From Azospirillum brasilense (GTDB lineage Bacteria > Pseudomonadota > Alphaproteobacteria > Azospirillales > Azospirillaceae): a stretch of 64,000 nt of DNA. A model generated the notes under the pieces. The model worked only from the letters and a program-made list of their open reading frames with translations, searched no databases and was not told the origin of the DNA. Shown here piece after piece: positions 9,415 to 17,931 of the stretch. The position numbers and the translations under genes were made by a program. Each line of letters opens with the position of its first letter. Position 1 is the first letter of the stretch. The stretch lies in assembly GCF_022023855.1 (NCBI RefSeq), contig NZ_CP059455.1, forward strand, positions 1 through 64,000, written 5' to 3'.

Positions 9415-9730
9415 TCAGCGGCCAGCCACTAACCCGCTCGAAGGGGTATCGCAGAAATGCTGCTGGATGGCCGCGATGGCGCTCATGTCTGCAAGGAGAG
9501 CCGCGACGCAGTCCGGATTGAAACTTCCGGGCCGCCTGCTTCCAGAGGAAAGCCGCCGCGGCCTCGTTCGTCCACGCTCCCTTGTAGGGACGTTCCGACG
9601 TGAGCGCGTCGAACACGTCGGCGACCGCGACAATGCGCGCTTCCAGTGGAATGGCCACGCGGAAAGGCCGTTGGGATGCTCCCAGAACGCGCTTGGCGGC
9701 ATGATCAATGGGCATGCCCTTGCCGTGCAC
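9415..9730 (-). pseudogene. Remnant of an HD-GYP phosphodiesterase
   Basis: Read on the minus strand, three frames give consecutive pieces of the C-terminal part of an HD-GYP domain: WEHPNGLS (cf. WDGTGYPxGLxG), then [20 protein letters not shown] and RPYKGAW, then [20 protein letters not shown]. At least two frameshifts separate them, and the HD and GYP residues upstream are missing. It is a decayed cyclic-di-GMP phosphodiesterase or response regulator just downstream of a hybrid kinase that may once have been its partner. Confidence 0.75.
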
Positions 9731-9822
9731 AAAGCGAAGGCGTTTCCACAACGGCGTGATACGAGCAGGACGGCCTTTTCCAAACCCGATGCGGATCGAA
9801 CCAACTCAGCGACAAGGTTGGA

Positions 9823-12800
9823 TCAACTGCCGAGAAGCTCCTGCACAGCGGCAAGGAGTTGATTGGAGGCGACGGGTTTGCGGAGGAATGCCACACCGAG
9901 GGCCGTGGCGTGGCGTTCGCTGTCAGACCCCGTATCCCCGGTCAGAATGATGCCGGGTATCGGATGGCCAGCCTGTGCGCGGATGGAGGCGACGGCGTCC
10001 GTTCCGACTTCGCCTCCTCGCAGTCGATAATCCGCGACGACAAGGTCCGGCGCACGCGGCATGTCTCGCAGACCTTCGAGAGCCTGCGCCGCGGACCCGG
10101 CGATGACGACCTCGTAGCCCCACTCCATGAACAATGTCCGCAACCCGGAGAGCACGATCACGTCGTCATCGATCAGAACAGCCAAACGCCGTTGCCCGTC
10201 GGCCGTTACAACCGGCTTGGGCCGGGGCGGACTTGTCCCCGCGGCGCTCGCAAGGGGGACATCGACCGCAAAGGTCGATCCACGCCCCGGTTCGGAGCGT
10301 ACGGTCACCGGGTGATCAAGCAGTTGGGAGAGCCGCTGCACGATGGCAAGCCCCAGACCCAACCCTTGGCTCCGGTCGCGTTCCGGGTTGTTGACCTGAT
10401 GGAACTCTTCGAACACCCGACCCATCTGCTCGGCGGATATGCCGATTCCACTGTCGTGAACCTGGATGCTCACGCGGTCGGGAGCGATGTCGCAGACGAC
10501 CCGCACATAGCCTTCAGGGGTGTAGCGCAAAGCATTCTCGACCAGATTGCGCAATATGCGACCGAGCAGCACCGGATCGCTTCGCACCGCCAGAGTTGGT
10601 CCGGGGTCGGTGACATGGAGTTCCAGACCCTTGCTCGCCGCGATCGGTGAATAAGCGGCTCGCATCTCATCCAGCAGCGACGCAAGCGGCATGTCACGGA
10701 CCTGAGGCACAATCGTTCCGACATCCAAGCGAGAAACGTCGAGCAGGCTGTCGAGCAGGGCCTTCAACGTGTCCAAGGCACGCTCCAGGGCCATCAACGA
10801 GCGGCGGCCCCGGTCCTCGAGGGCATGAGACTGCAAAACGCCAGCGAACAGCAAAGCCGACTGGAGCGGTTGCCGCAAATCGTGGCTGGCGGCGGCCAGA
10901 AATCTGGACTTGGACTGGTTGGCTTCATCGGCCAGGGTCTTGGCATCCCGTAGAGCCTGCTCCATTGCCCGACGCTCGGAGACGTCCATGTTCATGCCGC
11001 TCAGGCGGACTGGACGACCGCTGCCATCATGTTCCGCCCGCCCCACTCCCAGTAACCAGCAGACCCCCTTTCCCGGATGCGAAATGCGAAACTCCGCCTG
11101 GTAAACCGGCCGCCGGCCTTCGAGCACGTCCTGCACGGCCTGCCGCAACACCGGGTGATCGTCCGCAACAACCAGGTCGTAGAACGCGGGTTCACTGGGG
11201 TGGAACGTCGTCGGATCGACACCCAACAGACGGTACATGCCGTCCGACCAGGTCACGACGCCAGTGCGGAGATCAAGATCCCACAGACCGGCGTTTGCGG
11301 CGTTCAAGGCAATGGCGAGATTACGTTCGCTCCGCTGCAAGGCCGCCTCCACGGACTTGCGCTCGGTGATGTCGATGTTCAGGCCGCTCATGCGCAACGG
11401 CGTGCCGTCCGTGTCGTAGTGGACACGTCCGGTGGATAACACCCATCGGACCGCCCCATCCGGGAGCATGATGCGGTATTCCAGTACGAGATAGGGCTTC
11501 CGCTCACCGAAGAGCTGCGCCTGAGCCGCGGCCGTGATGGTTTCGACATCGTCCGGTTTCACTGTACGGAGCCAGGACTCCAAGCAGGGAGCATCGCTCT
11601 CCGGGTCCAAGCCGAACAGGCGATAACTGCCCTCCGACCAGTGCCCGCGCCCAGTGCGCAAATCCCAGTCGAAACTGCCGGCCTGAGCCGACTGCAGGGC
11701 CAAGCTGAGGCGTTCGTTGCTTGCCCGAAGTTCCTCTTCGGCCATCGTCCGTCGGGAAATGTCCAACAGATGGACGGTCAGGCCCCTCGGGGTGGGAAAC
11801 GCTCGGAGCCAGAACCAGCGGCCGGTCTGCGGACCGCGGAATTCGACGTCCACCGGAACCCGTTCGGTCATGGCCCTGCGCAACTCATCCGCCAGTTGGC
11901 CTTCGGCGAGTTCGGGAAAAGCGTCCCACAGCCGCATGCCGAGCAGGTCGCGGCCTTGAGCGACCAGGGTCCTGGCCATGTCGTTGAGTCCGAGGAATCG
12001 CCAGTCCCGATCGAACTCGATGATGCCATCCACGGTGTTGGCCAGCAACACGCTGACTTTGCGGGCGGAGTGCTGGGCCTCTTCGCGCACTCTCAGAAAA
12101 CGGCGTATACCCCACAGGGCGCCGAGGCCCGTGGTCAGGAGCAGCCCAAGAAAGATGGCCACGGTCCAGAAGGTTGCGGTGTGGATGGGACGCATCGCCG
12201 TCGCTTTGTCGAGCCCGACGTGCAGATACAGACCCCGGGCACCCGACGTTGCCGGTGAATAGGCAAACACCCGTGGCCGACCGTCCATCCCCGCCAATTC
12301 AACCACACCTTTGGTCGCCTCGCGCAACAAAGCACCGAACGGTTCCGGCAACAAGCGGCCGGCCAGTTCCGGTGCGTCAGGGATGGTTGCGAGAACCGTT
12401 CCGTCACGGTCGGCGACAAGGAGACAGGTGTTGTCCGGCAAAGAGTCCTGTGTGAGGGACTCCCGCAGCCAAGCGGTGTCGAGAAGTGCCGCAATCACTC
12501 CATGATAATCTCCATCCTCCCGGCGATGGGCACGGGCGAAGGGAATGGCGGGTTGTCCCGTGATCGGCGATCGCATGGACTGGCCTGTGACGATGCCATC
12601 GGTGCTCGCCGCATCCTGGAGGAGCCGACCTGCAATCACCCGCCCCACCGTCATGGAGTCCGTCGAGCACCATACGGCACCGTTCGCGTCGGAAATTTCC
12701 ATTGCCATGTAGCTCGGATACTTGGCCCTGATCCGGGACATGACCTCCTGGCAGGCCGTGGCGTCCATACTCCCCACCCCCGCTTCGGTAAGAGCGAACA

Positions 12801-13017
12801 GGATGTGATGGATGTCCTGTATGATCCGTCTTTGTTCCGCGTCCACAAGGTCGAGAAAGTGGCTGGCATCCTGTCGAAGCTCGGCCTCACGGGCCGTATG
12901 AAGCTGCATGATCGGAAAGAGCTCGAACGCCAGCAACGGAGCAGCGATGAGCAGGAGGAATGACAGCAGGCGGTTGGCTTTTTTACGAGGCGCTCGCTTC
13001 TGTAAGGACTTCAGCAA
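9823..13017 (-). CDS. dCache-PAS hybrid sensor histidine kinase/response regulator
   Basis: 1064-aa membrane kinase. Order: TM helix (about 17-37), periplasmic double-Cache-like sensor (40-285), second TM (about 290-310), three PAS domains (325-430, 440-560, 570-690), HisKA with SHDLRQPLQ, HATPase with ENALRYTPEG and GLGLGLAIV, and a C-terminal receiver (LIDDDVIVL, phospho-Asp in VVADYRL, Lys in LRKPV). The start is TTG 13017 with GGAGACAGGA upstream; no ATG is better placed. Its sensor is clearly related to the kinase at 26392-28911 (shared DAGVGSM/DAGVGAM and SDANG..CST), so the two are paralogues. Signal unknown. Confidence 0.9.
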   Translation of the reverse strand: MLKSLQKRAPRKKANRLLSFLLLIAAPLLAFELFPIMQLHTAREAELRQDASHFLDLVDAEQRRIIQDIHHILFALTEAGVGSMDATACQEVMSRIRAKYPSYMAMEISDANGAVWCSTDSMTVGRVIAGRLLQDAASTDGIVTGQSMRSPITGQPAIPFARAHRREDGDYHGVIAALLDTAWLRESLTQDSLPDNTCLLVADRDGTVLATIPDAPELAGRLLPEPFGALLREATKGVVELAGMDGRPRVFAYSPATSGARGLYLHVGLDKATAMRPIHTATFWTVAIFLGLLLTTGLGALWGIRRFLRVREEAQHSARKVSVLLANTVDGIIEFDRDWRFLGLNDMARTLVAQGRDLLGMRLWDAFPELAEGQLADELRRAMTERVPVDVEFRGPQTGRWFWLRAFPTPRGLTVHLLDISRRTMAEEELRASNERLSLALQSAQAGSFDWDLRTGRGHWSEGSYRLFGLDPESDAPCLESWLRTVKPDDVETITAAAQAQLFGERKPYLVLEYRIMLPDGAVRWVLSTGRVHYDTDGTPLRMSGLNIDITERKSVEAALQRSERNLAIALNAANAGLWDLDLRTGVVTWSDGMYRLLGVDPTTFHPSEPAFYDLVVADDHPVLRQAVQDVLEGRRPVYQAEFRISHPGKGVCWLLGVGRAEHDGSGRPVRLSGMNMDVSERRAMEQALRDAKTLADEANQSKSRFLAAASHDLRQPLQSALLFAGVLQSHALEDRGRRSLMALERALDTLKALLDSLLDVSRLDVGTIVPQVRDMPLASLLDEMRAAYSPIAASKGLELHVTDPGPTLAVRSDPVLLGRILRNLVENALRYTPEGYVRVVCDIAPDRVSIQVHDSGIGISAEQMGRVFEEFHQVNNPERDRSQGLGLGLAIVQRLSQLLDHPVTVRSEPGRGSTFAVDVPLASAAGTSPPRPKPVVTADGQRRLAVLIDDDVIVLSGLRTLFMEWGYEVVIAGSAAQALEGLRDMPRAPDLVVADYRLRGGEVGTDAVASIRAQAGHPIPGIILTGDTGSDSERHATALGVAFLRKPVASNQLLAAVQELLGS

Positions 13018-13211
13018 TTCCTGTCTCCAAGGGCCGCCCTTTTCTTCCCTGGAGCATTATACAAAAATACACCGGTATGTGATTAGATAAAAATGCGGCC
13101 GCCTAAAGGATAGGCATCGGCGTATGCCTTGAGGCAGAGCTGTCAGTCCTATCATAAACCGTCTCTACTGCTTTCCCGCACTCCATCCGGAAAAACCCCT
13201 TCCTGTGAAAA

Positions 13212-13481
13212 TCAATTTTCACTCCTGCAGGCTCGCAGAACTTTTTTGAGCAATTGTTTTGCTTCCCAGCGCTGGATTATATTTCCATGGCGCAGCACCA
13301 TCTCGGCGTAATTCTTCGCCATAGAGGAAAAACACAGAATGCCTTCTTTTTGGGCAGCCTCGTCGGAGCATGCATACTGAGCCTGACGGAGGCATAAGTA
13401 AGCGGTCCGGCACCCATCGAGCGCTATGCTTGGCGGAAAATCGACCATCGTGCCGAGCCTCGTAGAAGTAATATTGAACAA
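13212..13481 (-). CDS. Possible small hypothetical protein
   Basis: 89-aa open frame in a less GC-rich stretch upstream of the hybrid kinase. The C-terminal half looks like a plausible helical protein (LRQAQYACSDEAAQKEG, then VLRHGNIIQRWEAKQLLKKV), with four cysteines. No ribosome site is obvious and I recognise no family. Base composition differs from neighbours, which would fit acquired DNA. It could equally be a chance frame in the 1-kb zone of decayed mobile DNA. Confidence 0.3.
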   Translation of the reverse strand: MFNITSTRLGTMVDFPPSIALDGCRTAYLCLRQAQYACSDEAAQKEGILCFSSMAKNYAEMVLRHGNIIQRWEAKQLLKKVLRACRSEN

Positions 13482-13710
13482 ATTTTGCGCAAGATAACCA
13501 GGATGGTGGCGAACGATTCAGCGTGATTCGCGTTTTCAGATGAGTGACCTCATGATTGCTACCTCTTGAGCTGCAACGCTGACCATCGCCCCGCCGCGAA
13601 CCGCTCGTGATGAGCAGCTGCCTGTGAAGGCGCCTATTCAACTCCGGCGCATCGGGTGGTTCCCGCGAAAGAGCGTCGCATGATCAGACCATAGGCACCA
13701 AGCGGTGGTC

Positions 13711-13872
13711 CGGCCAGGACTCGGACTCAAGAGCTATCACACCGCTCGGCAGACCATCGCCGGCGAACAGATCGTCGCCATAGTCCGTTACGGGCAGGTC
13801 GCCGCTGCTCCCATCAACACCATACCGGCCCCGTCGCCCTTCATCGAGGCCCTGTTCGGCGCGATCACCTGA
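13711..13872 (+). pseudogene. C-terminal fragment of an IS6-type transposase
   Basis: The frame reads GLKSYHTARQTIAGEQIVAI, followed by VRYGQV and ends FIEALFGAIT before TGA. GFKSxHxARRTIAGxE and a short hydrophobic end are the signature of the C-terminus of IS6/IS240-like transposases. The rest of the gene is absent. A different, intact IS6-type element lies 500 bases downstream. Confidence 0.65.
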
Positions 13873-14034
13873 CGGCGCCGATACCGCGGTCCCGCGTGCC
13901 CACCATCCGATGTGCGACCGAATCCGATGAAGTCCAGCTGCTTTTGACGACGATCAAGGCTGCCCGTTCTCCACGCTCGCAGCATCCATATCGCGCCCGA
14001 ACCACCAACCGATTCGACGGAAGCGACAGTGCCA

Positions 14035-14190
14035 ATGAATGAAGCCCAAATCGGACTGCTGATCGTCTCGCCGCTGCTGGTCGGCATGGTTGTACTGTTG
14101 TATCGCCAGGGTGTTATGACGCGAAGCGGCGCAGCGCTCGCCGCGCTGGCTTCAGTCGGCACGGTCGCGTGGCTCTTCTTTACTCAGTAA
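14035..14190 (+). CDS. 51-aa two-helix membrane protein (paralogue of the 49925 gene)
   Basis: Begins MNEAQIGLLIVSPLLVG and ends TVAWLFFTQ, with a central LYRQG loop: two transmembrane helices joined by a short basic turn. The ribosome site is weak. Support for it being real comes from an ungapped match with the 51-aa protein encoded at 49925-50080: same length, same start (MN), same LYR-G loop and VAW near the end, 15 identities in 51 by eye. Function unknown. The IS6-type element inserted about 170 bases downstream. Confidence 0.6.
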   Translation: MNEAQIGLLIVSPLLVGMVVLLYRQGVMTRSGAALAALASVGTVAWLFFTQ

Positions 14191-14357
14191 ATTGTATCCG
14201 TTTTCGAGATGACAACGACAGGGGGAATGGTGGTTGCCCTCGTCAGAACGCAAACACTGCCGATCGTCGTTGTGACCAGTTGTGGGAGGTGGTTAAAGCG
14301 GCGATGCCAGCGGAGATCTTCGCACCACCCTGGACAAACGGCTCAATGGGATTTGCG

Positions 14358-15190
14358 GGCACCGTCAACTTGTTGACCCCCAGTTGCCGGGGCGGGCCGT
14401 GCGGGGTATGGGACGGCATGACGACGCGCCCCGATCCCCGCTACGCCGGCTACCGCTATCCCGCCGAGATCATTGCGATGGCGGTCTGGCTGTACTTCCG
14501 CTTTCCGCTCAGCCTGCGGATGGTCGAGGAGCTGCTGGCGGCGCGCGGCATCACCGTGAGCTACGAGACGGTGCGCCAGTGGGCTCGGAAGTTCGGCCCC
14601 GAGATCGCCACCCGGTTGCGCCGACGGGCGCCGCGCCGGGGCGACAAGTGGCACCTCGACGAGGTGGTCCTGACCATCGGCGGCCGCAAACATCACCTGT
14701 GGCGGGCCGTCGATCAGGACGGCTTCGTGCTCGACGTGCTGGTCCAGAGCCGGCGCGATACCAAGGCGGCCAAGCGTTTGCTGCGCAAGCTGCTGAAGAA
14801 GCAGGGCCGGGCGCCGCGGGTGCTGATCACCGACAAGCTGAAGGCCTACGCCGCCAAGCGGGCGATCATGCCGGGGGTGGAGCACGGCCAGCACAAGGGA
14901 CTGAACAACCGGGTCGAGAATTCCCACCAACCCACTCGTCGGCGCGAACGGCAAAGAAAGCGCTTCAAAGACCCCGCCCAGGGCCAGCGTTTCCTCGCCA
15001 TTCACGACCCGATCGCCAACCTGTTTCATCTCCGCCGCGACCACAGTCCCGTCACTGACTATCGGAAGGCCCGCGCCCAGGCGTTCCAGGTCTGGGCCGA
15101 AGTCGTCGGCGCACCACTGGCGGCGTAATCCGCAGACGGTTGCCGCCCGCCGTCCTCGCTCTGCCCGGTGTTCGATAAGTTGATGGTGCC
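14358..15190 (+). mobile_element. IS6-family insertion sequence
   Basis: 833-bp element with one transposase gene. Ends are imperfect inverted repeats: left GGCACCGTCAACTTGTTGAC at 14358, right (reverse strand) GGCACCATCAACTTATCGAA from 15190, 16 matches over 20 bases. IS6-family ends typically begin GGC. The flanking 8-mers (14350-14357 GATTTGCG; 15191-15198 TCCGCACC) do not match, so no target duplication is left; this is common when IS6 elements form cointegrates or delete adjacent DNA. Confidence 0.85.
14418..15128 (+). CDS. IS6-family DDE transposase
   Basis: 236 aa, full length for IS6-type transposases. Order: N-terminal helix-turn-helix-like part (RYPAEIIAMAVWLYFRFPLS then VEELLAARGITVSYETVRQW), first catalytic Asp in WHLDEVVL, second Asp in LITDKLKAYAA, and Glu in NNRVENSHQPTRRRERQ. 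ATG 14418 is the first start consistent with the family N-terminus. It appears intact and potentially active. Confidence 0.92.
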   Translation: MTTRPDPRYAGYRYPAEIIAMAVWLYFRFPLSLRMVEELLAARGITVSYETVRQWARKFGPEIATRLRRRAPRRGDKWHLDEVVLTIGGRKHHLWRAVDQDGFVLDVLVQSRRDTKAAKRLLRKLLKKQGRAPRVLITDKLKAYAAKRAIMPGVEHGQHKGLNNRVENSHQPTRRRERQRKRFKDPAQGQRFLAIHDPIANLFHLRRDHSPVTDYRKARAQAFQVWAEVVGAPLAA

Positions 15191-15595
15191 TCCGCACCTT
15201 CTCCGATGGCGTGTAATTCCGCCGCCGCTCCGTTCCTGTCAGAACCTCGACCCGCTGATAAGCCATGACGTTTGCAACTCGTTTGCGTCCGCGCGATGAC
15301 GCGCCACGCAAACCTCAGACGCCGGCCCCTACTTTGCCAAGGCGGTGCTTACCGGAGGCGTACGAAGGTTGGGGTGATCCAGGAGATGATCACCGGCGCC
15401 ACCCGGTTTTTCGTGCCGCACGGCGGGCCGGGGGTGATGGCGAAGGTGATCCAGTTCCGGCCCGTGGTGGATGGGGGAATAGCGGGACGCTAAGCCCCGC
15501 TTCAAATTTGGGATACCGTGAACCGTCTCGCCAAACAGCTTTGCCTTACACGGCGGCTCGCCCCCGTTGGAAAGCCGCCGTGACAGTCTGCGCGC
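15191..15595. other. Gap without a supportable gene
   Basis: About 400 bases between the IS6 element and the haemerythrin-phasin gene. A frame ending at 15493 contains VMAKVIQFRPVVDGG but has no family or ribosome support. Nothing else is visible. Confidence 0.4.
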
Positions 15596-16675
15596 CTATC
15601 GCCGTGAGCGCAGACCGTTACCCTTTTCCTGTGCTCTCTCACCAGCGTCATGAGCGCTGCACGTCATGCCTTGCATGGCTCGCATGGCGATCTGGCTCAT
15701 TCGCTCGCCCACTTCCATCATGGCCTGCATGTTGTCCTGCACATATCGGCTCTGCACCTCTACGAGTTGCATCGGGGTGGCGCTATGCGCAAAAGCTTGA
15801 GACGCACGTTTGCTCGTTTCAACAGACTTGTTCATCCAATCCATCCAGGCATCAACCACCTCGCGGGTGGCGTCGGCGGTCGCCATCGGCAGGGCGGCCA
15901 TAGTCTGGATGGCGGCGCGAGACGGTAGCGCCGTATCGGCGTAGCTTCTGGCCGTGCGAGTCATGGTCGAGGCCGTCTGTTGTGCCGCCTGGCCGATGAG
16001 GCCCGCCGCTTGGCGCGAGGCTTCCGTAGCGACCTCAGCTCCGGCCTGCGTCAACGTCCCACCGGTCTTCAGCGCCTGCACGCTGCCCTCCGTCATCGCT
16101 TCCGCTGGGCGCGTCAGCGCGGCACTCGCTTCACGGATGCGTTGCCTTTCGGCCTCCGCTTCAGCCTCCACGCGCTCCGCCTCCTCGCGTTCGCGGCGTG
16201 CGGCGGCACGACGTTCTTCGGCTTCGTCGCGCTTGGCTTCTTCGATCCTGGCCCGGCCAGCCTCCAGCTTCTCGGTGACTGCCTGCGCTTCTTCCTCACT
16301 CAGCGCTTTGCGCACGGCCGGCAACAGCTCTTTGCGCTCGTCGCGTACGTGCTGCTGAAAGACCTTCTTCAGCGCCGTAACCTTTTGAGCGAAGCCATCA
16401 TCGTCCTTGGGCGTACGCTCCAGGTCGGTCAGCAGCGCGCGAACCTGCTTGTTGTCGTTGATTGCGTCCGCCACCAAGTCCTTGGTTTCTCTGTGTTTCT
16501 TTAGGACTGGGAAGAGATGTTGCTCTTCCAGACGTGCTTGAACTTCCAACTCTTCCTTCAACTCGGCCAGCAGCTTCTCGCGGGTTTTCACCGCGCCGCT
16601 GGAGGTGTCGGACAGTTTGGCGAACAGCTCGTTTGCCTTGGCGGGACTGTTTTGAAGCAATTGCGTGATGGTCAT
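15596..16675 (-). CDS. Haemerythrin-like/phasin fusion protein
   Basis: 359 aa. The N-terminal ~125 residues are helical with the spacing of an HHE cation-binding domain (EEQHLFPVLKKH, then VFQQHVRDERKELLPAVRKA). A long charged coiled coil follows (about 130-180, EEAKRDEAEERRAAARREREE). The C-terminal ~170 residues look like a phasin (WMDWMNKSVETSKRASQAFA, then EVQSRYVQDNMQAMMEVGER). Phasins coat polyhydroxybutyrate granules; haemerythrins bind O2 or iron, or sense NO. GGGAGG lies seven bases upstream of ATG 16675. The fusion is unusual and may tether an O2/NO-binding module to PHB granules; that is inference. Confidence 0.75.
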   Translation of the reverse strand: MTITQLLQNSPAKANELFAKLSDTSSGAVKTREKLLAELKEELEVQARLEEQHLFPVLKKHRETKDLVADAINDNKQVRALLTDLERTPKDDDGFAQKVTALKKVFQQHVRDERKELLPAVRKALSEEEAQAVTEKLEAGRARIEEAKRDEAEERRAAARREREEAERVEAEAEAERQRIREASAALTRPAEAMTEGSVQALKTGGTLTQAGAEVATEASRQAAGLIGQAAQQTASTMTRTARSYADTALPSRAAIQTMAALPMATADATREVVDAWMDWMNKSVETSKRASQAFAHSATPMQLVEVQSRYVQDNMQAMMEVGERMSQIAMRAMQGMTCSAHDAGERAQEKGNGLRSRR

Positions 16676-17024
16676 CGCATCCTCCCAACCTGTCGGTGCG
16701 TCACACTTGCAGAGCAATGTTGCATCGCAACAAAAGCCCAACTCGGGAGCCCTTCAAGAGTTCCCACCTCCAACGGAGGGCGTGCCTCCCTTCGATCGAG
16801 GGCGAGGAGTGGGAAAGACCCGTCGTCGTGCCCTCCATCAGGGACTCCACCATTCTGTCCCCACCGACTGCGGGCTCCCGCCGGCTATCAGCCAATGCAG
16901 GATCAGAAAAGGGATAGCTGAATGGCTCTGCCCATGACCTTCTCGAACGTTTAGGTAGTGAGCTGGTCCCCGTTTCCCGGACAGTCGGATAAGCTTGGTT
17001 CGCCCATCAGGAAGGACGGACCCG

Positions 17025-17309
17025 ATGACGGGGAAACGGAAACGGTATTCGGCGGAGTTCAAGGCGAAGGTGGCGCTGGAGGCGATCCGGGGCGAGCTGA
17101 CGGTGTCGCAGCTTGTCGCGAAGCACGGGGTGCACCAGACGCTGATCAACGCCTGGAAGAAGCAGGCCATCGAGGGGATGGCCGGGGTGTTCTCCGCCAA
17201 GGCGGAAGTCGCCGAAGCCAGCCATCAGGGCGAGGTGGAAAAGCTGCACGCGATGATCGGCCAGTTGGTCGTGGAACGCGATTTTTTGCGCAAGGCCTCC
17301 GGTCGATGA
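17025..17309 (+). CDS. IS3-family transposase OrfA
   Basis: 94-aa helix-turn-helix protein that recognises the IS ends: KRYSAEFKAKVALEAIRGEL, then VSQLVAKHGVHQTLINAWKKQ and a leucine-zipper-like tail LHAMIGQLVVERDFLRKAS. Full length. The run GATTTTTTGCG just before its end is a possible slippery site for the -1 frameshift that makes the OrfAB fusion in this family. The orfB ATG overlaps its stop (ATGA at 17306-17309). Confidence 0.9.
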   Translation: MTGKRKRYSAEFKAKVALEAIRGELTVSQLVAKHGVHQTLINAWKKQAIEGMAGVFSAKAEVAEASHQGEVEKLHAMIGQLVVERDFLRKASGR

Positions 17310-17665
17310 GCGTCGGCCGGAGGCGGGAGTTGATCGAGCCGGAGCATCCGCGGTTGTCGATCACCCGGCAGTGCAAGCTGGTTTCCATCAGCCGATCCAG
17401 CTACTACGGGCCGGCCAAAGGCGAGCCGGCCGCGAACCTGGAGCTGATGCGGCTGATCGACGAGCAGTTCCTGGAAACGCCCTGGTACGGCAACCGGCAG
17501 ATGACCCGGCATCTCCGTCGGCACGGCCACGAGGTCAATCGCAAGCGGGTTCGCCGCCTGATGACACGGATGGGCTTGCAGGCGGTCTACCAGCGCCCGA
17601 AGACGAGCGTGCCGCATCCCGAGCACAAGATCTGGCCATACCTGCTGCGCGACCTGACCATCGAC
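17306..17665 (+). pseudogene. IS3 OrfB, 5' part (interrupted by IS66)
   Basis: First 120 codons of the DDE transposase: LSITRQCKLVSISRSSYYG, then WYGNRQMTRHLRRHGHEVNR, RVRRLMTRMGLQAVYQRPKT and WPYLLRDLTID. The frame runs into the IS66 left end (VSGA then stop at 17680). The missing catalytic core resumes in frame at 25531 with [14 protein letters not shown]. Confidence 0.93.
17658..17665. repeat. Target duplication, left copy (CCATCGAC)
   Basis: CCATCGAC immediately before the IS66 left end; the same 8 bases follow the right end at 25523-25530. Eight bases is the normal target duplication of IS66-family elements. This proves a simple transposition into orfB. Confidence 0.95.
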
Positions 17666-17690
17666 GTAAGCGGAGCGTGATCGCACCGGA

Positions 17691-17908
17691 TCAGGCGTTG
17701 ACGGCCGGCTTCCAGTTCCACGGGAGCAGGTCGGCGACACGGCTGGCGGGATAGCCGTTCACCATGCGCTCCAAGATGTCGCGCAGGTAGGCGAACGGCT
17801 CGACACCGTTGAGCTTGCAGGTTTCTACCAGCGAGGCGATCACCGCCCAGCGGTGGCCGCCGCCTTCGGAACCGGCGAACAGGCTGTTTTTACGACTCAA
17901 GGCGATGG
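17691..17908 (-). pseudogene. IS66 TnpC, 3' part
   Basis: Encodes the TnpC C-terminus: IALSRKNSLFAGSEGGGHRW, then ETCKLNGVEPFAYLRDILER and a final LLPWNWKPAVNA. It continues the frame that stops at IRPVAIA in the 5' part (20485-21840), across element A. Confidence 0.92.
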
Positions 17909-17917
17909 TGTGTTCAT
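17901..17917 (-). other. Detached start of the element A HPLYG gene (SD, ATG, first codons)
   Basis: On the minus strand the recombinase stop (17932-17934) is followed by AGAAGAGGGGCACA then ATG AAC ACA CCA TCG CC. In the integrated state the frame ends after six codons (MNTPSP). If the element ends are joined at the shared 8-base core CCATCGCC, this ATG runs in frame into the headless HPLYG frame that begins at 20484, giving 165 codons including the stop. The GAGG motif has normal spacing to the ATG. Confidence 0.75.
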
Positions 17918-17931
17918 TGTGCCCCTCTTCT

